Shown piece by piece: positions 1 to 9,210 of a stretch of DNA of 64,000 nucleotides. The DNA comes from Alphaproteobacteria bacterium. Lineage in GTDB: Bacteria; Pseudomonadota; Alphaproteobacteria; UBA9219. The stretch is taken from positions 109,101 to 173,100 of the forward strand of contig JARLJC010000370.1 in the NCBI GenBank assembly GCA_031291435.1. Reading direction: 5' to 3'. Numbering within the stretch: position 1 is the stretch's first letter; each line of letters starts with the position of its first letter. A model generated the notes under the pieces. The model made no database searches. It was given only the letters and a program-made list of their open reading frames with translations, and was not told the DNA's origin. A program made the translations under genes and the position numbers.

Positions 1-1666
1 AACCGATTTTGCGCCGGTGCAGGATTTCGGCGGGCAATATGTCGCGCATCGCTTCGCGTAGAAGCCATTTTTGCACGCCGTTATGGATGCGCATATTGTC
101 GGGCAATCCTGACATGAACGCCGCCAGCTCGTGATCCATAAAGGGCATGCGCGCTTCGATGCTGGCCTCCATGGTCATGCGGTCGCCGCGTTCGAGAAGA
201 TTGTCGGGCAGCCATGAAGTCTGGTCGAAATACTGGCAGCGGCGCAGGGCGGAGATTTCGGTGTTGGGCGCGAAGGCGAAATCGCTGATGCTGCGCGGGG
301 TGATGCCGGGCGTTACCAAAGTATCGCGTTCTTTGAGGCTGAGTGCGCCGAACCAGCGCGGGAAACGTTCGCGCTCATCGCGCAGGCCGAAGGCATGAAC
401 CAATGTGCGGTAACGATAGAATTTCGTGGGTAACGCGTCGACCAGAGGTTCGACCAGATGATCGTGGATGAAGGGCGGCACCAGTTTTTGATAGAGGGCC
501 GCCAGCGGTTCGTATTTATGTTTCGGATATCCCGCCAGAATTTCGTCGGAGCCTTCGCCGGTCAAAACCATTTTGACGCTTTGCGCCGCGACACGCGCCA
601 ACACCATCACGGCGACATCGGTTGGTTCGGCAACGGGCGCATCGCGGAAACCTATCGCTTCGGGCAGCAATTTGATGACATCGTCGGCTTCCATCCGCCA
701 TTCGTGATGATTGGTTTTGAATTGCGTGGCGATTGTCTGCGCATATTCGGTTTCGTCGAAGGCCGTTTCCTTGAACCCGACTGAAAATGTGTTGATCGGC
801 AAATTGCTGTGGCGGCTCATGAGCGCGACGATGGAAGAACTGTCGAGACCGCCTGACAGAAACGCGCCGAACGGCACATCGGAAATCATGCGCAAACGCA
901 CGCTGTCGTCGAGGATTTGCGTGAAGGCCTGCACCGGGTTTTCGTAAGCGGAGGCGGGCAGGGCAGGCGGCGCATCGCCGTCGCTGGGCGTGGCAAAGGC
1001 GCCTTCCGTAATTCTGCCATTTTGCCACAGGGCGTAACGGCCGGGCTGCAATTTCTCGATGCCTTCGAACATCGTATGCGGCCCCGGCACATAACGATAT
1101 TGCAGATAATCGAGCGCCGATTGTTTGTCCTGTTTCGCCACGACGCCGTAAGCAAGAATGGCTTTGAGTTCGGACGCGAACAGCAGGCGCGCGCCGTTAC
1201 GGTGGAAGAACATCGGCTTTTTGCCGAACCGGTCGCGGGCGAGGAACAGGATTTCGCGCCCCGCATCCCACAGCGCGAAGCTGAACATGCCGCGCAAGCG
1301 GCGCAGGCAATCGACGCCCCAGGCGCGCCACGCATTCAGCAAAACTTCGGTATCGGAATTGGTCGAGAAAACGAACCCCTGCGCGCGCAGCTCGTCGCGC
1401 AAAGCCTGAAAATTGTAAATCTCGCCGTTGAAGACCAGAGCGATTTGCCCATCGGTCGAATACATCGGCTGCACGCCGCCTTTGGGGTCGATGATGGCGA
1501 GGCGGCGGTGGCCGAGAGCGATAGCATAACCGCCGTCGCGTGTGGTGGCGTGGAACGCGCCGTTGCCGTCCGGCCCGCGATGCGCCAGCGCGTCGGTCAT
1601 GCGCGTCAACGCGGCGGGTTCCGCATTGTTGGCTTTAAGATCGATCCATCCGGCCAGACCGCACAT
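1..1666 (-). CDS. asnB: asparagine synthase (glutamine-hydrolysing), 3' part cut by the window edge
   Basis: Reverse-strand translation begins MCGLAGWIDLKANN...ALAHRGPDG...LGHRRLAIID..GQIALVFNGEIYNFQALRDELRAQG, typical of a class II glutamine amidotransferase N-terminus (Cys2); the reading continues to base 1. Confidence 0.9.
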   Translation of the reverse strand, partial: MCGLAGWIDLKANNAEPAALTRMTDALAHRGPDGNGAFHATTRDGGYAIALGHRRLAIIDPKGGVQPMYSTDGQIALVFNGEIYNFQALRDELRAQGFVFSTNSDTEVLLNAWRAWGVDCLRRLRGMFSFALWDAGREILFLARDRFGKKPMFFHRNGARLLFASELKAILAYGVVAKQDKQSALDYLQYRYVPGPHTMFEGIEKLQPGRYALWQNGRITEGAFATPSDGDAPPALPASAYENPVQAFTQILDDSVRLRMISDVPFGAFLSGGLDSSSIVALMSRHSNLPINTFSVGFKETAFDETEYAQTIATQFKTNHHEWRMEADDVIKLLPEAIGFRDAPVAEPTDVAVMVLARVAAQSVKMVLTGEGSDEILAGYPKHKYEPLAALYQKLVPPFIHDHLVEPLVDALPTKFYRYRTLVHAFGLRDERERFPRWFGALSLKERDTLVTPGITPRSISDFAFAPNTEISALRRCQYFDQTSWLPDNLLERGDRMTMEASIEARMPFMDHELAAFMSGLPDNMRIHNGVQKWLLREAMRDILPAEILHRRKIG

Positions 1667-1671
1667 GAGAA

Positions 1672-1741
1672 GGAGGGGCTAGAGAAAAAACGGGGCTGGA
1701 GGATAATAACATCAATTGGTTACTTTTTCTCTAGCCCCTTC
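1672..1741. repeat. palindrome family 2, copy 1 (GGGGCTAGAGAAAAA...TTTTTCTCTAGCCCC)
   Basis: Perfect inverted arms AGGGGCTAGAGAAAAA / TTTTTCTCTAGCCCCT between adh and asnB; an extra GGGGCTGGAGG lies in the loop. Confidence 0.85.
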
Positions 1742-1753
1742 TTCTTCTCGCTC

Positions 1754-2809
1754 TTAGCTCGCCTTCTTAAAAGTCGCGGCGTCGATCACGAAACGGTAAC
1801 GCACATCGCTCTTCACGACGCGTTCATAGGCTTCGTTAATCTTGTCGGCGCTGATTTTCTCGATATCGCAGACGATATTGTGCTTGCCGCAGAAATCGAG
1901 CATTTCCTGCGTTTCCGGAATGCCGCCGATGAGCGAGCCCGCGAGGCTGCGGCGCCCCATAATCATCGAGAATGCGCCGACTGGAACCGGCTTTTCCGGC
2001 ACTCCCACCAGAACCATCGATCCATCGACCTTGACCAGAGTCAGATACTGGTTCCAGTCGATATCCTGCGACACCGTGCAGATGATAAGGTCGAATGTGT
2101 TGGCCAGTTTCTGAAAAGTGCCTTCATCAGCGGTCGCATAGAAATGATCGGCGCCCATGCGCTTGGCGTCGGCTTCCTTTTTGTGCGAATGGCTCAGCAC
2201 GGTGACATCTGCACCGAGAGCATGCGCCAGCTTGACGCCCATATGGCCGAGCCCGCCCATGCCGAGGATGGCGACCTTCTTGCCGGGGCCCGCCTTCCAA
2301 TGCTTGAGCGGCGAATAGAGGGTGATGCCCGCGCACAGCAAAGGCGCTGCGGCGTCGAGCGGCAGATTATCCGGCATGCGCAGGACGTAATTCTCATCGA
2401 CGACGATGACGTTCGAATAACCGCCCTGCGTCGGGGTCTTGCCGTCGCGCTCAACGCTGTTATAGGTGCCGGTCATGCCTTCGACGCAGAATTGCTGCAG
2501 ACCATCGTTGCAATATGTGCATTTGCGGCAGGAATCGACGAAGCAGCCGACGCCGACTTTATCGCCGACTTTGTATTTGGTGACTTTGCTGCCGATTTTG
2601 GAAACGATACCGGCGATTTCGTGGCCGGGAACCATCGGGAATTGCGAGCCGCCCCATTCGTCGCGCGCCTGATGGATGTCGGAATGGCAGATGCCCGCGA
2701 ATTTGATGTCGATGACGACGTCATGTTCGCGTGGGTCGCGGCGTTCAAAGGAAAAAGGGGCGAGGGGGGCCTTGGCTTTGAGGGCGGCGTATCCGATGGC
2801 GTCGAGCAT
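1754..2809 (-). CDS. zinc-dependent NAD(P)-linked alcohol dehydrogenase (YahK/CAD-like)
   Basis: [76 protein letters not shown]. Start moved from the ORF-track 2962 to the Met at 2809. Confidence 0.9.
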   Translation of the reverse strand: MLDAIGYAALKAKAPLAPFSFERRDPREHDVVIDIKFAGICHSDIHQARDEWGGSQFPMVPGHEIAGIVSKIGSKVTKYKVGDKVGVGCFVDSCRKCTYCNDGLQQFCVEGMTGTYNSVERDGKTPTQGGYSNVIVVDENYVLRMPDNLPLDAAAPLLCAGITLYSPLKHWKAGPGKKVAILGMGGLGHMGVKLAHALGADVTVLSHSHKKEADAKRMGADHFYATADEGTFQKLANTFDLIICTVSQDIDWNQYLTLVKVDGSMVLVGVPEKPVPVGAFSMIMGRRSLAGSLIGGIPETQEMLDFCGKHNIVCDIEKISADKINEAYERVVKSDVRYRFVIDAATFKKAS

Positions 2810-2881
2810 GGGGATGTCCTTTCGGGGGATGGCGGGAAGGGCGGGCTTATACATAGGACCATTGAACCAAGTGTCAAGAAC

Positions 2882-2944
2882 GGTCCGCGATCGTCCTATA
2901 CAAAAACGCTCGTGTTTTTTGTATAGGGCGTGAATCGCTGGACC
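2882..2944. repeat. palindrome family 1, copy A
   Basis: GGTCC-GCGATCG-TCCTATACAAAAA..TTTTTTGTATAGGG-CGTGAATCGC-TGGACC; outer and inner arms self-complementary around the invariant motif. Confidence 0.85.
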
Positions 2945-2957
2945 AAATACATAAAAG

Positions 2958-3004
2958 AGCATTTTTCAGCAAGAATTTTCAATTTCATAAGGCTGAAAAA
3001 TGCT
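2958..3004. repeat. 13-bp perfect inverted repeat upstream of cobT
   Basis: AGCATTTTTCAGC (2958-2970) / GCTGAAAAATGCT (2992-3004), 21-nt loop. Confidence 0.8.
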
Positions 3005-3017
3005 TTAGGACAATCTT

Positions 3018-4811
3018 ATGCCGACTTTATCTCTCGACGATTTTAAGCGCGCTACCGCCGTTGCCGTCAAGGCGATCGGGCATCGGGCTGAGCTCGAAGT
3101 CGGTTTCGCCGTGGCCCCGGTGCAGACCGGCGATACCCGCGTCACCATTCCCGAACCGCCCGCCAAGATGAACGAGGCCGACCGCGCCTATGCGCGCGGC
3201 AATGCCGATGCGGCCGCCTTGCGGCTGCGGCACCATAACTGGCGGCTGCATGCCCGCAGAACCCCGGCGGCTGACGAAGCCCATGCCGCGTTCGATGCTC
3301 TGGAACAGGCGCGGGTGGAATCTTTGGGATCGCGCGACATGGCAGGGGTGGCGCGAAATTTATCGGCTTTGATGGATGAAGAAAGTCGCCGCGGGAATTT
3401 GTTCGCCACGCCGGGGCAGAAAGATAATCCGCTGGCGCAGGCTTTACGGCTCTTGGCTTGGGAGAAATTTACCGGCCGCGATTTGCCGCCCGATGCTGCG
3501 CGGGTGGTGGCGATGTGGCGGCCTTTTGTCGAGACCCGTGCGGGCGATCATTGGGCGCGATTGGAAAAAGCGCTGGGCGATCAGAAAGCCTATGCCGCCG
3601 AGGCTTTGCGCTTCATCACCGCTCTCGACAAGGATATCACCGGCGAGAACAAACAGGACGAGGCCGAGGATAAAGCGTCGCCGCCAAGCGAGCCGGGTGC
3701 CGATGAAGAACAGCAGGCGCAGAAACAGGAAACAGAAGGCGCTGGCGACGAAGGCGAAGACGACAATACCGAACAAGGTGAGAAAATCGGCGAGCAGGCG
3801 CCCGATGCCGATGCGGTGAGCGAAGAAGGCGATACGCCGGTGGAAAATGCCGGCGCCAGCGAAGATGAATTCACCGAAGCGCCACCTACGACATATCGCG
3901 CTTTCACGACGCAGTTCGACGAAACCGTGGTGGCTTCGGATTTATGCCATGCTGATGAATTGGCGCGGCTGCGCCTGATGCTCGACCGGCAGGTGGGCGC
4001 GGTGCAGTCTCTCGTGGTGCGTCTGGCTAACCGGTTGCAGCGGCGCTTGATGGCGCAGCAGACGCGGCATTGGGAATTCGATCTCGAAGAAGGGTTGCTG
4101 GATGCAGCGCGGCTGGCGCGGGTGATTGTGTCGCCGACGCATGCTTTGTCCTACAAGCGCGAAAAGCCAATGGATTTCCGCGATACGGTGGTGACCTTGC
4201 TGCTCGATAATTCGGGGTCGATGCGCGGGCGGCCTATAACTCTGGCCGCCATCAGCGCCGATATTCTGGCCCGCACGCTGGAACGCTGCGGGGTGAAGGC
4301 CGAGATTTTGGGGTTCACCACGCGGGCCTGGAAGGGTGGGTTGAGCCGCGATGCGTGGCTGAAAGCGGGCAAGCCGCATCTGCCGGGGCGGCTGAATGAT
4401 CTGCGCCACATTATTTACAAGAGTGCCGATCAACCGTGGCGGCACGCGCGGAAAAATCTTGGGCTGATGCTGCGCGAAGGGTTACTGAAAGAAAATATCG
4501 ATGGCGAGGCTTTGCTATGGGCCTATCAGCGGTTGCTGGCGCGGCCGGAACAGCGGAAAATTTTGATGGTGATTTCCGACGGCGCGCCGGTCGATGATTC
4601 AACTTTGTCGGTCAATCCCGGCAATTATCTGGAACAGCATTTGCGGTCGGTCATCGGCTGGATCGAAAATCATTCGGATGTGGAATTGACCGCCATTGGC
4701 ATCGGGCATGATGTGACGCGGTATTATCGGCGCGCGGTGACGATTACCGATATGGAACAGTTGGCGCCTGTTATGACCGAGCAATTGGCGCAGCTGTTTG
4801 ACAAGAGCTGA
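3018..4811 (+). CDS. cobT: cobaltochelatase subunit CobT
   Basis: [26 protein letters not shown], acidic central region, C-terminus [30 protein letters not shown] typical of CobT. Confidence 0.92.
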   Translation: MPTLSLDDFKRATAVAVKAIGHRAELEVGFAVAPVQTGDTRVTIPEPPAKMNEADRAYARGNADAAALRLRHHNWRLHARRTPAADEAHAAFDALEQARVESLGSRDMAGVARNLSALMDEESRRGNLFATPGQKDNPLAQALRLLAWEKFTGRDLPPDAARVVAMWRPFVETRAGDHWARLEKALGDQKAYAAEALRFITALDKDITGENKQDEAEDKASPPSEPGADEEQQAQKQETEGAGDEGEDDNTEQGEKIGEQAPDADAVSEEGDTPVENAGASEDEFTEAPPTTYRAFTTQFDETVVASDLCHADELARLRLMLDRQVGAVQSLVVRLANRLQRRLMAQQTRHWEFDLEEGLLDAARLARVIVSPTHALSYKREKPMDFRDTVVTLLLDNSGSMRGRPITLAAISADILARTLERCGVKAEILGFTTRAWKGGLSRDAWLKAGKPHLPGRLNDLRHIIYKSADQPWRHARKNLGLMLREGLLKENIDGEALLWAYQRLLARPEQRKILMVISDGAPVDDSTLSVNPGNYLEQHLRSVIGWIENHSDVELTAIGIGHDVTRYYRRAVTITDMEQLAPVMTEQLAQLFDKS

Positions 4812-4841
4812 CCTCGAAGGTGCGAACTGCATCATCCGCAA

Positions 4842-4936
4842 GCGTCATTCCCGCGCAGACGGGGGAATCCAGGGCCAAGCAGGGCAGGCTTTCGTTCTCG
4901 TGGCTCTGGATTCCCCCGTCTGCGCGGGAATGACGC
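4842..4936. repeat. dRS3-like long inverted repeat (GCGTCATTCCCGCGCAGACGGGGGAATCCAG...)
   Basis: Arms of about 36 bp with one mismatch, each containing ATTCCC-N10-GGGAAT. Confidence 0.9.
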
Positions 4937-4957
4937 GGCACGGGTAATTCTAAAGTG

Positions 4958-5413
4958 TCAGGACTTGGTGCCGGTGGAGCCGAAGCCGCCCGCGCCGCGT
5001 GCGGTGGCAGAAAGTTCCGCCGTTTCCTGCCACGAAACGCGGCTGTAAGCGGCCACGATCATCTGCGCGATGCGGGTGCCGCGCGTGATGGTGAAAGCTT
5101 CGGTGCCGAGATTGGCGAGGATGATCTGCACTTCGCCGCGATAATCCGCGTCGATGGTGCCGGGGCTGTTCAGAACCGTAATGCCGTTTTTCAGGGCAAG
5201 GCCGGAACGCGGACGGATTTGCGCTTCGTAGCCTTCGGGGAGCGCGATTTGCAGGCCGGTAGGGACGAGCGTGCGCTGGCCGGGTTGTAAGGTGATGTCG
5301 TTGGTTATCGCGGCGACGAGGTCCATGCCTGCGGCATGTTCAGTAGCGTAGGCGGGGAGGGCAAGGTCTGTGGCGTGAGGCAGGCGGGTGACGGCGACGG
5401 TGACGGAGGACAT
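4958..5413 (-). CDS. dut: dUTP diphosphatase
   Basis: [58 protein letters not shown]. The upstream [10 protein letters not shown] extension is translated repeat; start set at MSSVTV. Confidence 0.95.
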   Translation of the reverse strand: MSSVTVAVTRLPHATDLALPAYATEHAAGMDLVAAITNDITLQPGQRTLVPTGLQIALPEGYEAQIRPRSGLALKNGITVLNSPGTIDADYRGEVQIILANLGTEAFTITRGTRIAQMIVAAYSRVSWQETAELSATARGAGGFGSTGTKS

Positions 5414-5440
5414 AGAATTTTCCGGGAGATAAAAACAAAT

Positions 5441-5466
5441 GGGATTCCCGCCTTCGCGGGAATGAC
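5441..5466. repeat. dRS3-like short repeat GATTCCCGCCTTCGCGGGAATGACGC
   Basis: ATTCCC-N8-GGGAAT plus GACGC tail, just upstream of dut. Confidence 0.8.
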
Positions 5467-5512
5467 GCAAGAAAGATGCGTCGGGTGAATAAGGCTGCTT
5501 CAGGCGTGGAGA

Positions 5513-5869
5513 TTAAGCCGAAAGAGCCGAAACATTTTCCAGATTGTCGGCCGAGGGAACGATGAGGTCAAGACCGCAGGCGGAGAAAATGTCGCGTGGC
5601 TGGCCTTTCAGCCCTTTGACGAACAGATTGCCGCCGGCATCGCGCATGGTGCGGGCGATGTTCAGAATTGCGCGGGCGCCAGCGCCGGTCATATAGGATA
5701 GAACGCTGCAATCGAGAACCATCATGCGCGAGCCGCTCTTGATGCACAGACGCACATCTTCTTCGACATCCGGCGCGTTGGCGCTGCTCAGATAATGGTC
5801 GAGGCCGAAAATTTCCGGTTCGGTCACTTCCCAAAGGGCGTCGGCTGTTTGCTGCATTGCACTCTCCAA
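5513..5869 (-). CDS. STAS-domain protein (anti-sigma-factor-antagonist-like)
   Basis: VLDCSVLSYMTGAGARAILNIARTMRDAGGNLFVKGLKGQPRDIFSACGLDLI resembles a STAS fold. Confidence 0.65.
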   Translation of the reverse strand: MESAMQQTADALWEVTEPEIFGLDHYLSSANAPDVEEDVRLCIKSGSRMMVLDCSVLSYMTGAGARAILNIARTMRDAGGNLFVKGLKGQPRDIFSACGLDLIVPSADNLENVSALSA

Positions 5870-6000
5870 GGCTCGTTTCAGTCGGGATTAAACATCTTTT
5901 CGTATCCGCAATCAATGCCAACATTATTTTCAGGCTTGAAATAAGCTATTGAAATACCAACCTATGTTTGCGAATAAAGGCATTAACCAATGAGGTGCTT

Positions 6001-7065
6001 ATGTCGCAAATCCCCGTAACTGTGCTGACCGGCTATCTGGGCGCAGGCAAAACCACGCTTCTGAACCGCATTTTGTCCGAACCGCATGGCAAGAAATACG
6101 CCGTGATCGTCAACGAATATGGCGAGGAGGGGATCGACGGCGCGTTGGTCGTGGGCGCGGATGAAGAAGTGTTCGAAATGAACAATGGCTGCATCTGCTG
6201 CACCGTGCGCGGCGATTTGATCCGCGTCATCGAAGGGTTGCTGAAACGCGCGGGCGGGTTCGACGGGATATTGATCGAGACGACGGGCCTGGCCGACCCC
6301 GGCCCGGTCGCGCAGACTTTCTTTGCCGATGAAGATATCGCAGCCAAGACCAAGCTGGATAGTATCGTGACTGTTGTCGATGCCAAGCATCTGCCTTTGC
6401 GGCTGAAGGATTCGAAAGAGGCCGAAGAACAGATTGCCTTCGCCGATGTGATCTTGCTCAACAAGGTCGATCTGGTGAGTGAGGCGGAGCTGAAACAGGT
6501 TGAGGCCTCCATTCGCGCCATCAATCGCTTTGCCAAGATTATCCGCACCACGAAATCGGCGGCGCCCCTGAAGGAAATTCTCGGTCTTGGCAGTTTCGAT
6601 CTCAACGAAATTTTGAAGCGCGAACCGGATTTTCTCAAACCAGCTCATAGCCACGATCATCATCACGATCACGACCATCACCATGAACATGGCGAACATT
6701 GCGGGCATGATTGCGGCCACGATCATCACCATGACCACGACCACGCGCATGAAGATCATGTCAGCGCCAGCGGGATTACGAGCCTGTCGCTCACATCGCA
6801 GAAACCGCTCGATCCGGTGAAATTCGATGCGTGGATTTCCGATTTACGCGCCAATAAGGGGCAGGATCTCCTGCGTTACAAAGGCATCCTCGATATCGCG
6901 GGCAGCGACAGCCGCCTCGTGGTGCAGGGCGTGCATATGATGATGGACGGCACCAATCTTGCGCCCTGGAAAGCGGATGAAAAACGCCTCAGCCGCATGG
7001 TTTTTATCGGACGGCAGCTGGATGAAGAGGGGCTGCGCAAAGGTTTCGCGCTCTGTGCCGCGTAA
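6001..7065 (+). CDS. COG0523/CobW-family GTPase (putative metal chaperone) with His-rich segment
   Basis: TGYLGAGKTTLLNRIL, NNGCICCTVRGDL, His-rich HSHDHHHDHDHHHEHGEHCGHDCGHDHHHDHDHAHEDH; CobW C-terminal domain. Confidence 0.92.
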   Translation: MSQIPVTVLTGYLGAGKTTLLNRILSEPHGKKYAVIVNEYGEEGIDGALVVGADEEVFEMNNGCICCTVRGDLIRVIEGLLKRAGGFDGILIETTGLADPGPVAQTFFADEDIAAKTKLDSIVTVVDAKHLPLRLKDSKEAEEQIAFADVILLNKVDLVSEAELKQVEASIRAINRFAKIIRTTKSAAPLKEILGLGSFDLNEILKREPDFLKPAHSHDHHHDHDHHHEHGEHCGHDCGHDHHHDHDHAHEDHVSASGITSLSLTSQKPLDPVKFDAWISDLRANKGQDLLRYKGILDIAGSDSRLVVQGVHMMMDGTNLAPWKADEKRLSRMVFIGRQLDEEGLRKGFALCAA

Positions 7066-7068
7066 ATC

Positions 7069-8124
7069 ATGACCGACGCCATTCATCGCCGCTGGAAATT
7101 CGATGCGCCCGCGCTGTCGCTTTGCGTCAATCATAACGGGGATTTTGTGCTGGCGGCGCTGGCCGACGGCACGGCGAAATTGTTTCCCGCCAATGACAGC
7201 GCTACCGAACCGAAAACCATTGCCCTGCATGACGGCATTTCCCTGTCGTTGAAACCCGATGCCGACGGGCAGGGTTTTTTATCGGGCGGCGACGACGGCA
7301 AGGTTGTGATCGTCGAACCCGCTGTCGATGCGCCGACTTTGCTGGCGGCGCATAAGAACCAATGGATCGATCACGTCGCCTCGTCGAGCGACGGCAAATA
7401 CCGCGCTTATAATGTCGGCAAGAAAATCTATGTGCTTGATGAAGAGGGCAAACCGAAATTCGCCGAACCTCTGACGGTGCCAAGTAATGTCGGCGATCTG
7501 TGTTTCAGCCCCAATGGGAAAAGACTTGCCGCCAGCCATTATAACGGCGTGACTTTGTGGTGGATGAATTCCAAACATGCCGAACCGGCTACGTTGACAT
7601 GGAAAGGCTCGCATCTCGATCTGGTCTGGAGTCCCGACGGCAAGAATATTCTGACCAGCTTGCAGGAAAATGCGCTGCATGGCTGGCAGTTGGCCGACAG
7701 CAAGGAAATGCGGATGCAGGGTTATGCCGCCAAGGTGCGCTCGATGGGCTTCACCGTGCGCGGCAAATATCTGGCGACCAGCGGCGCGGAACAGATCATC
7801 TGCTGGCCGTTTTCGGGCGGCGGACCGTGGGGCAAGCCGCCGCTGACTCTGGGCGGGCAGGATGCGCGCATGGTGTCGTTCGTCGCCCCGCACCCCAAGG
7901 ATGAAATGGTCGCCGCCGGTTACGGCGACGGCATGATCGTGCTGGCCCCCATCGATGGCCGCATGGAAGTGATGATCGCGCCGCCGGTCAGCGGAGAAAA
8001 ACAGGCGATTACCGGCCTTGTCTGGAACGCCGCAGGCGACGCCCTGTTTGCGGCCACGGAGTCGGGTGCGGTCATGCTCTTCACCCTCGATAGCGTGCGG
8101 CGCGCGGTGACCGGCGGCAACTAA
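7069..8124 (+). CDS. WD40 repeat-containing protein
   Basis: Repeated beta-propeller-like blades (GDLCFSPNGKRLAASHYNGVTLW, LDLVWSPDGKNILTSLQENALHGW); 3-bp gap from the COG0523 gene. Confidence 0.8.
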   Translation: MTDAIHRRWKFDAPALSLCVNHNGDFVLAALADGTAKLFPANDSATEPKTIALHDGISLSLKPDADGQGFLSGGDDGKVVIVEPAVDAPTLLAAHKNQWIDHVASSSDGKYRAYNVGKKIYVLDEEGKPKFAEPLTVPSNVGDLCFSPNGKRLAASHYNGVTLWWMNSKHAEPATLTWKGSHLDLVWSPDGKNILTSLQENALHGWQLADSKEMRMQGYAAKVRSMGFTVRGKYLATSGAEQIICWPFSGGGPWGKPPLTLGGQDARMVSFVAPHPKDEMVAAGYGDGMIVLAPIDGRMEVMIAPPVSGEKQAITGLVWNAAGDALFAATESGAVMLFTLDSVRRAVTGGN

Positions 8125-8218
8125 CTGAATACATTGGTAAAAACATAAAAATACGCGCGTTGACGCCGCCGCACCCATCCCCTATCTTCCCTTGCTCGAA
8201 AGTTAAGGAGTTTTTGCC

Positions 8219-8647
8219 ATGGTATCCGTCACCGTTCCGCCGAACTACAAGCCGACCGAAAAAGAAGCTTACATGAATCCGGTGATGCTCGAGCATTTCC
8301 GCAAGAAGCTCCAGCAATGGAAAACCGACATCGTTCATGAAGCCGATGTCACCCTGCATGATCTGCAGGACGAAGGCGGCATGCAGGAACCCGATATCGC
8401 CGACCGCGCCTCGGCGGAAACCGAAGTCGCACTCGAACTGCGCACCCGCGACCGCCAGCGCAAATTGATCAGCAAGATCGACGAAGCGCTGGAACGCATC
8501 GAACGCAACGAATACGGCTATTGCGAAGAAACCGGCGACCCGATCGGCGTCAAACGTCTCGAAGCGCGCCCGATCGCGACATTGACGGTCGAAGCGCAGG
8601 AACGCCACGAACGCAAAGAACGCACCCAGCGGGATGAGCGGGAATAA
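8219..8647 (+). CDS. dksA: RNA polymerase-binding protein DksA (alphaproteobacterial type)
   Basis: DRASAETEVALELRTRDRQRKLISKIDEALERIERNEYGYCEETGDPIGVKRLEARPIATLTVEAQERHE. Confidence 0.93.
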   Translation: MVSVTVPPNYKPTEKEAYMNPVMLEHFRKKLQQWKTDIVHEADVTLHDLQDEGGMQEPDIADRASAETEVALELRTRDRQRKLISKIDEALERIERNEYGYCEETGDPIGVKRLEARPIATLTVEAQERHERKERTQRDERE

Positions 8648-8682
8648 GAAGGCAGGGTTCAGGGAAGAAAGATAGGGACAAG

Positions 8683-9210
8683 ATGAAAAACGCGGCTCTT
8701 CTTCCTCTCGCTCTTTCTCTTCTCGCTTCTCCGGCTTTCGCGCAGGGCGCCGCGCCCGAAATGTTCGGCGTGCGCGAAGTGATCGTCGATTATGCGCGTT
8801 TCACCGACCCCAAGGCGTCCGATGCCTGCGGCCTGACCCGCGAAGAAGTATCCCGCGTAATGGCCAAGGCTTTGACCGGCAGCGGCGTTCCCGCCATTCC
8901 CGTGGCCGAAGCCAAGCCGCTTTCGCTCGGCGTCGCGCGCATCGAACTGATGCCGCAGATCGCCTCGCATGCCGGGGATAATCTCGACTGCATTTCATGG
9001 GTGACTCTGGCCGCCGAAAACCGCGCCAATGTCGTGGTGCCGCCGGTTCCCACTTTGCGCGGCGTCACCATCGTTTACTGGCGCCAGCAAAGCATGGTGT
9101 CCAGCAGCCAGTCGCAGCATGCCCCCGCGACCGACGATGTGCTTGAGAAAATGGCCGGGCAATTCGCCCAGCAATACCGGCTCGATCAGCCATCCTCCGC
9201 GCCCCAATGA
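8683..9210 (+). CDS. secreted hypothetical protein
   Basis: Signal peptide MKNAALLPLALSLLASPAFAQG; no recognised domain; overlaps the start of the following gene. Confidence 0.6.
   Translation: MKNAALLPLALSLLASPAFAQGAAPEMFGVREVIVDYARFTDPKASDACGLTREEVSRVMAKALTGSGVPAIPVAEAKPLSLGVARIELMPQIASHAGDNLDCISWVTLAAENRANVVVPPVPTLRGVTIVYWRQQSMVSSSQSQHAPATDDVLEKMAGQFAQQYRLDQPSSAPQ

Noticed and set aside
917-2926. 669-aa plus-strand ORF opposite asnB/adh
   Set aside because: Antisense shadow ORF of two well-supported minus-strand genes; composition lacks any recognisable domain.
5890-6000. Possible Zur box upstream of the COG0523 gene
   Set aside because: No convincing palindrome of the expected type was seen.
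8176-8680. Inverted CCCCTATCTTCCCTT / AGGGAAGAAAGATAGGG sequences flanking dksA
   Set aside because: Short, imperfect, 480 bp apart; probably chance purine/pyrimidine tracts or remnants of family 2, not a composite element.
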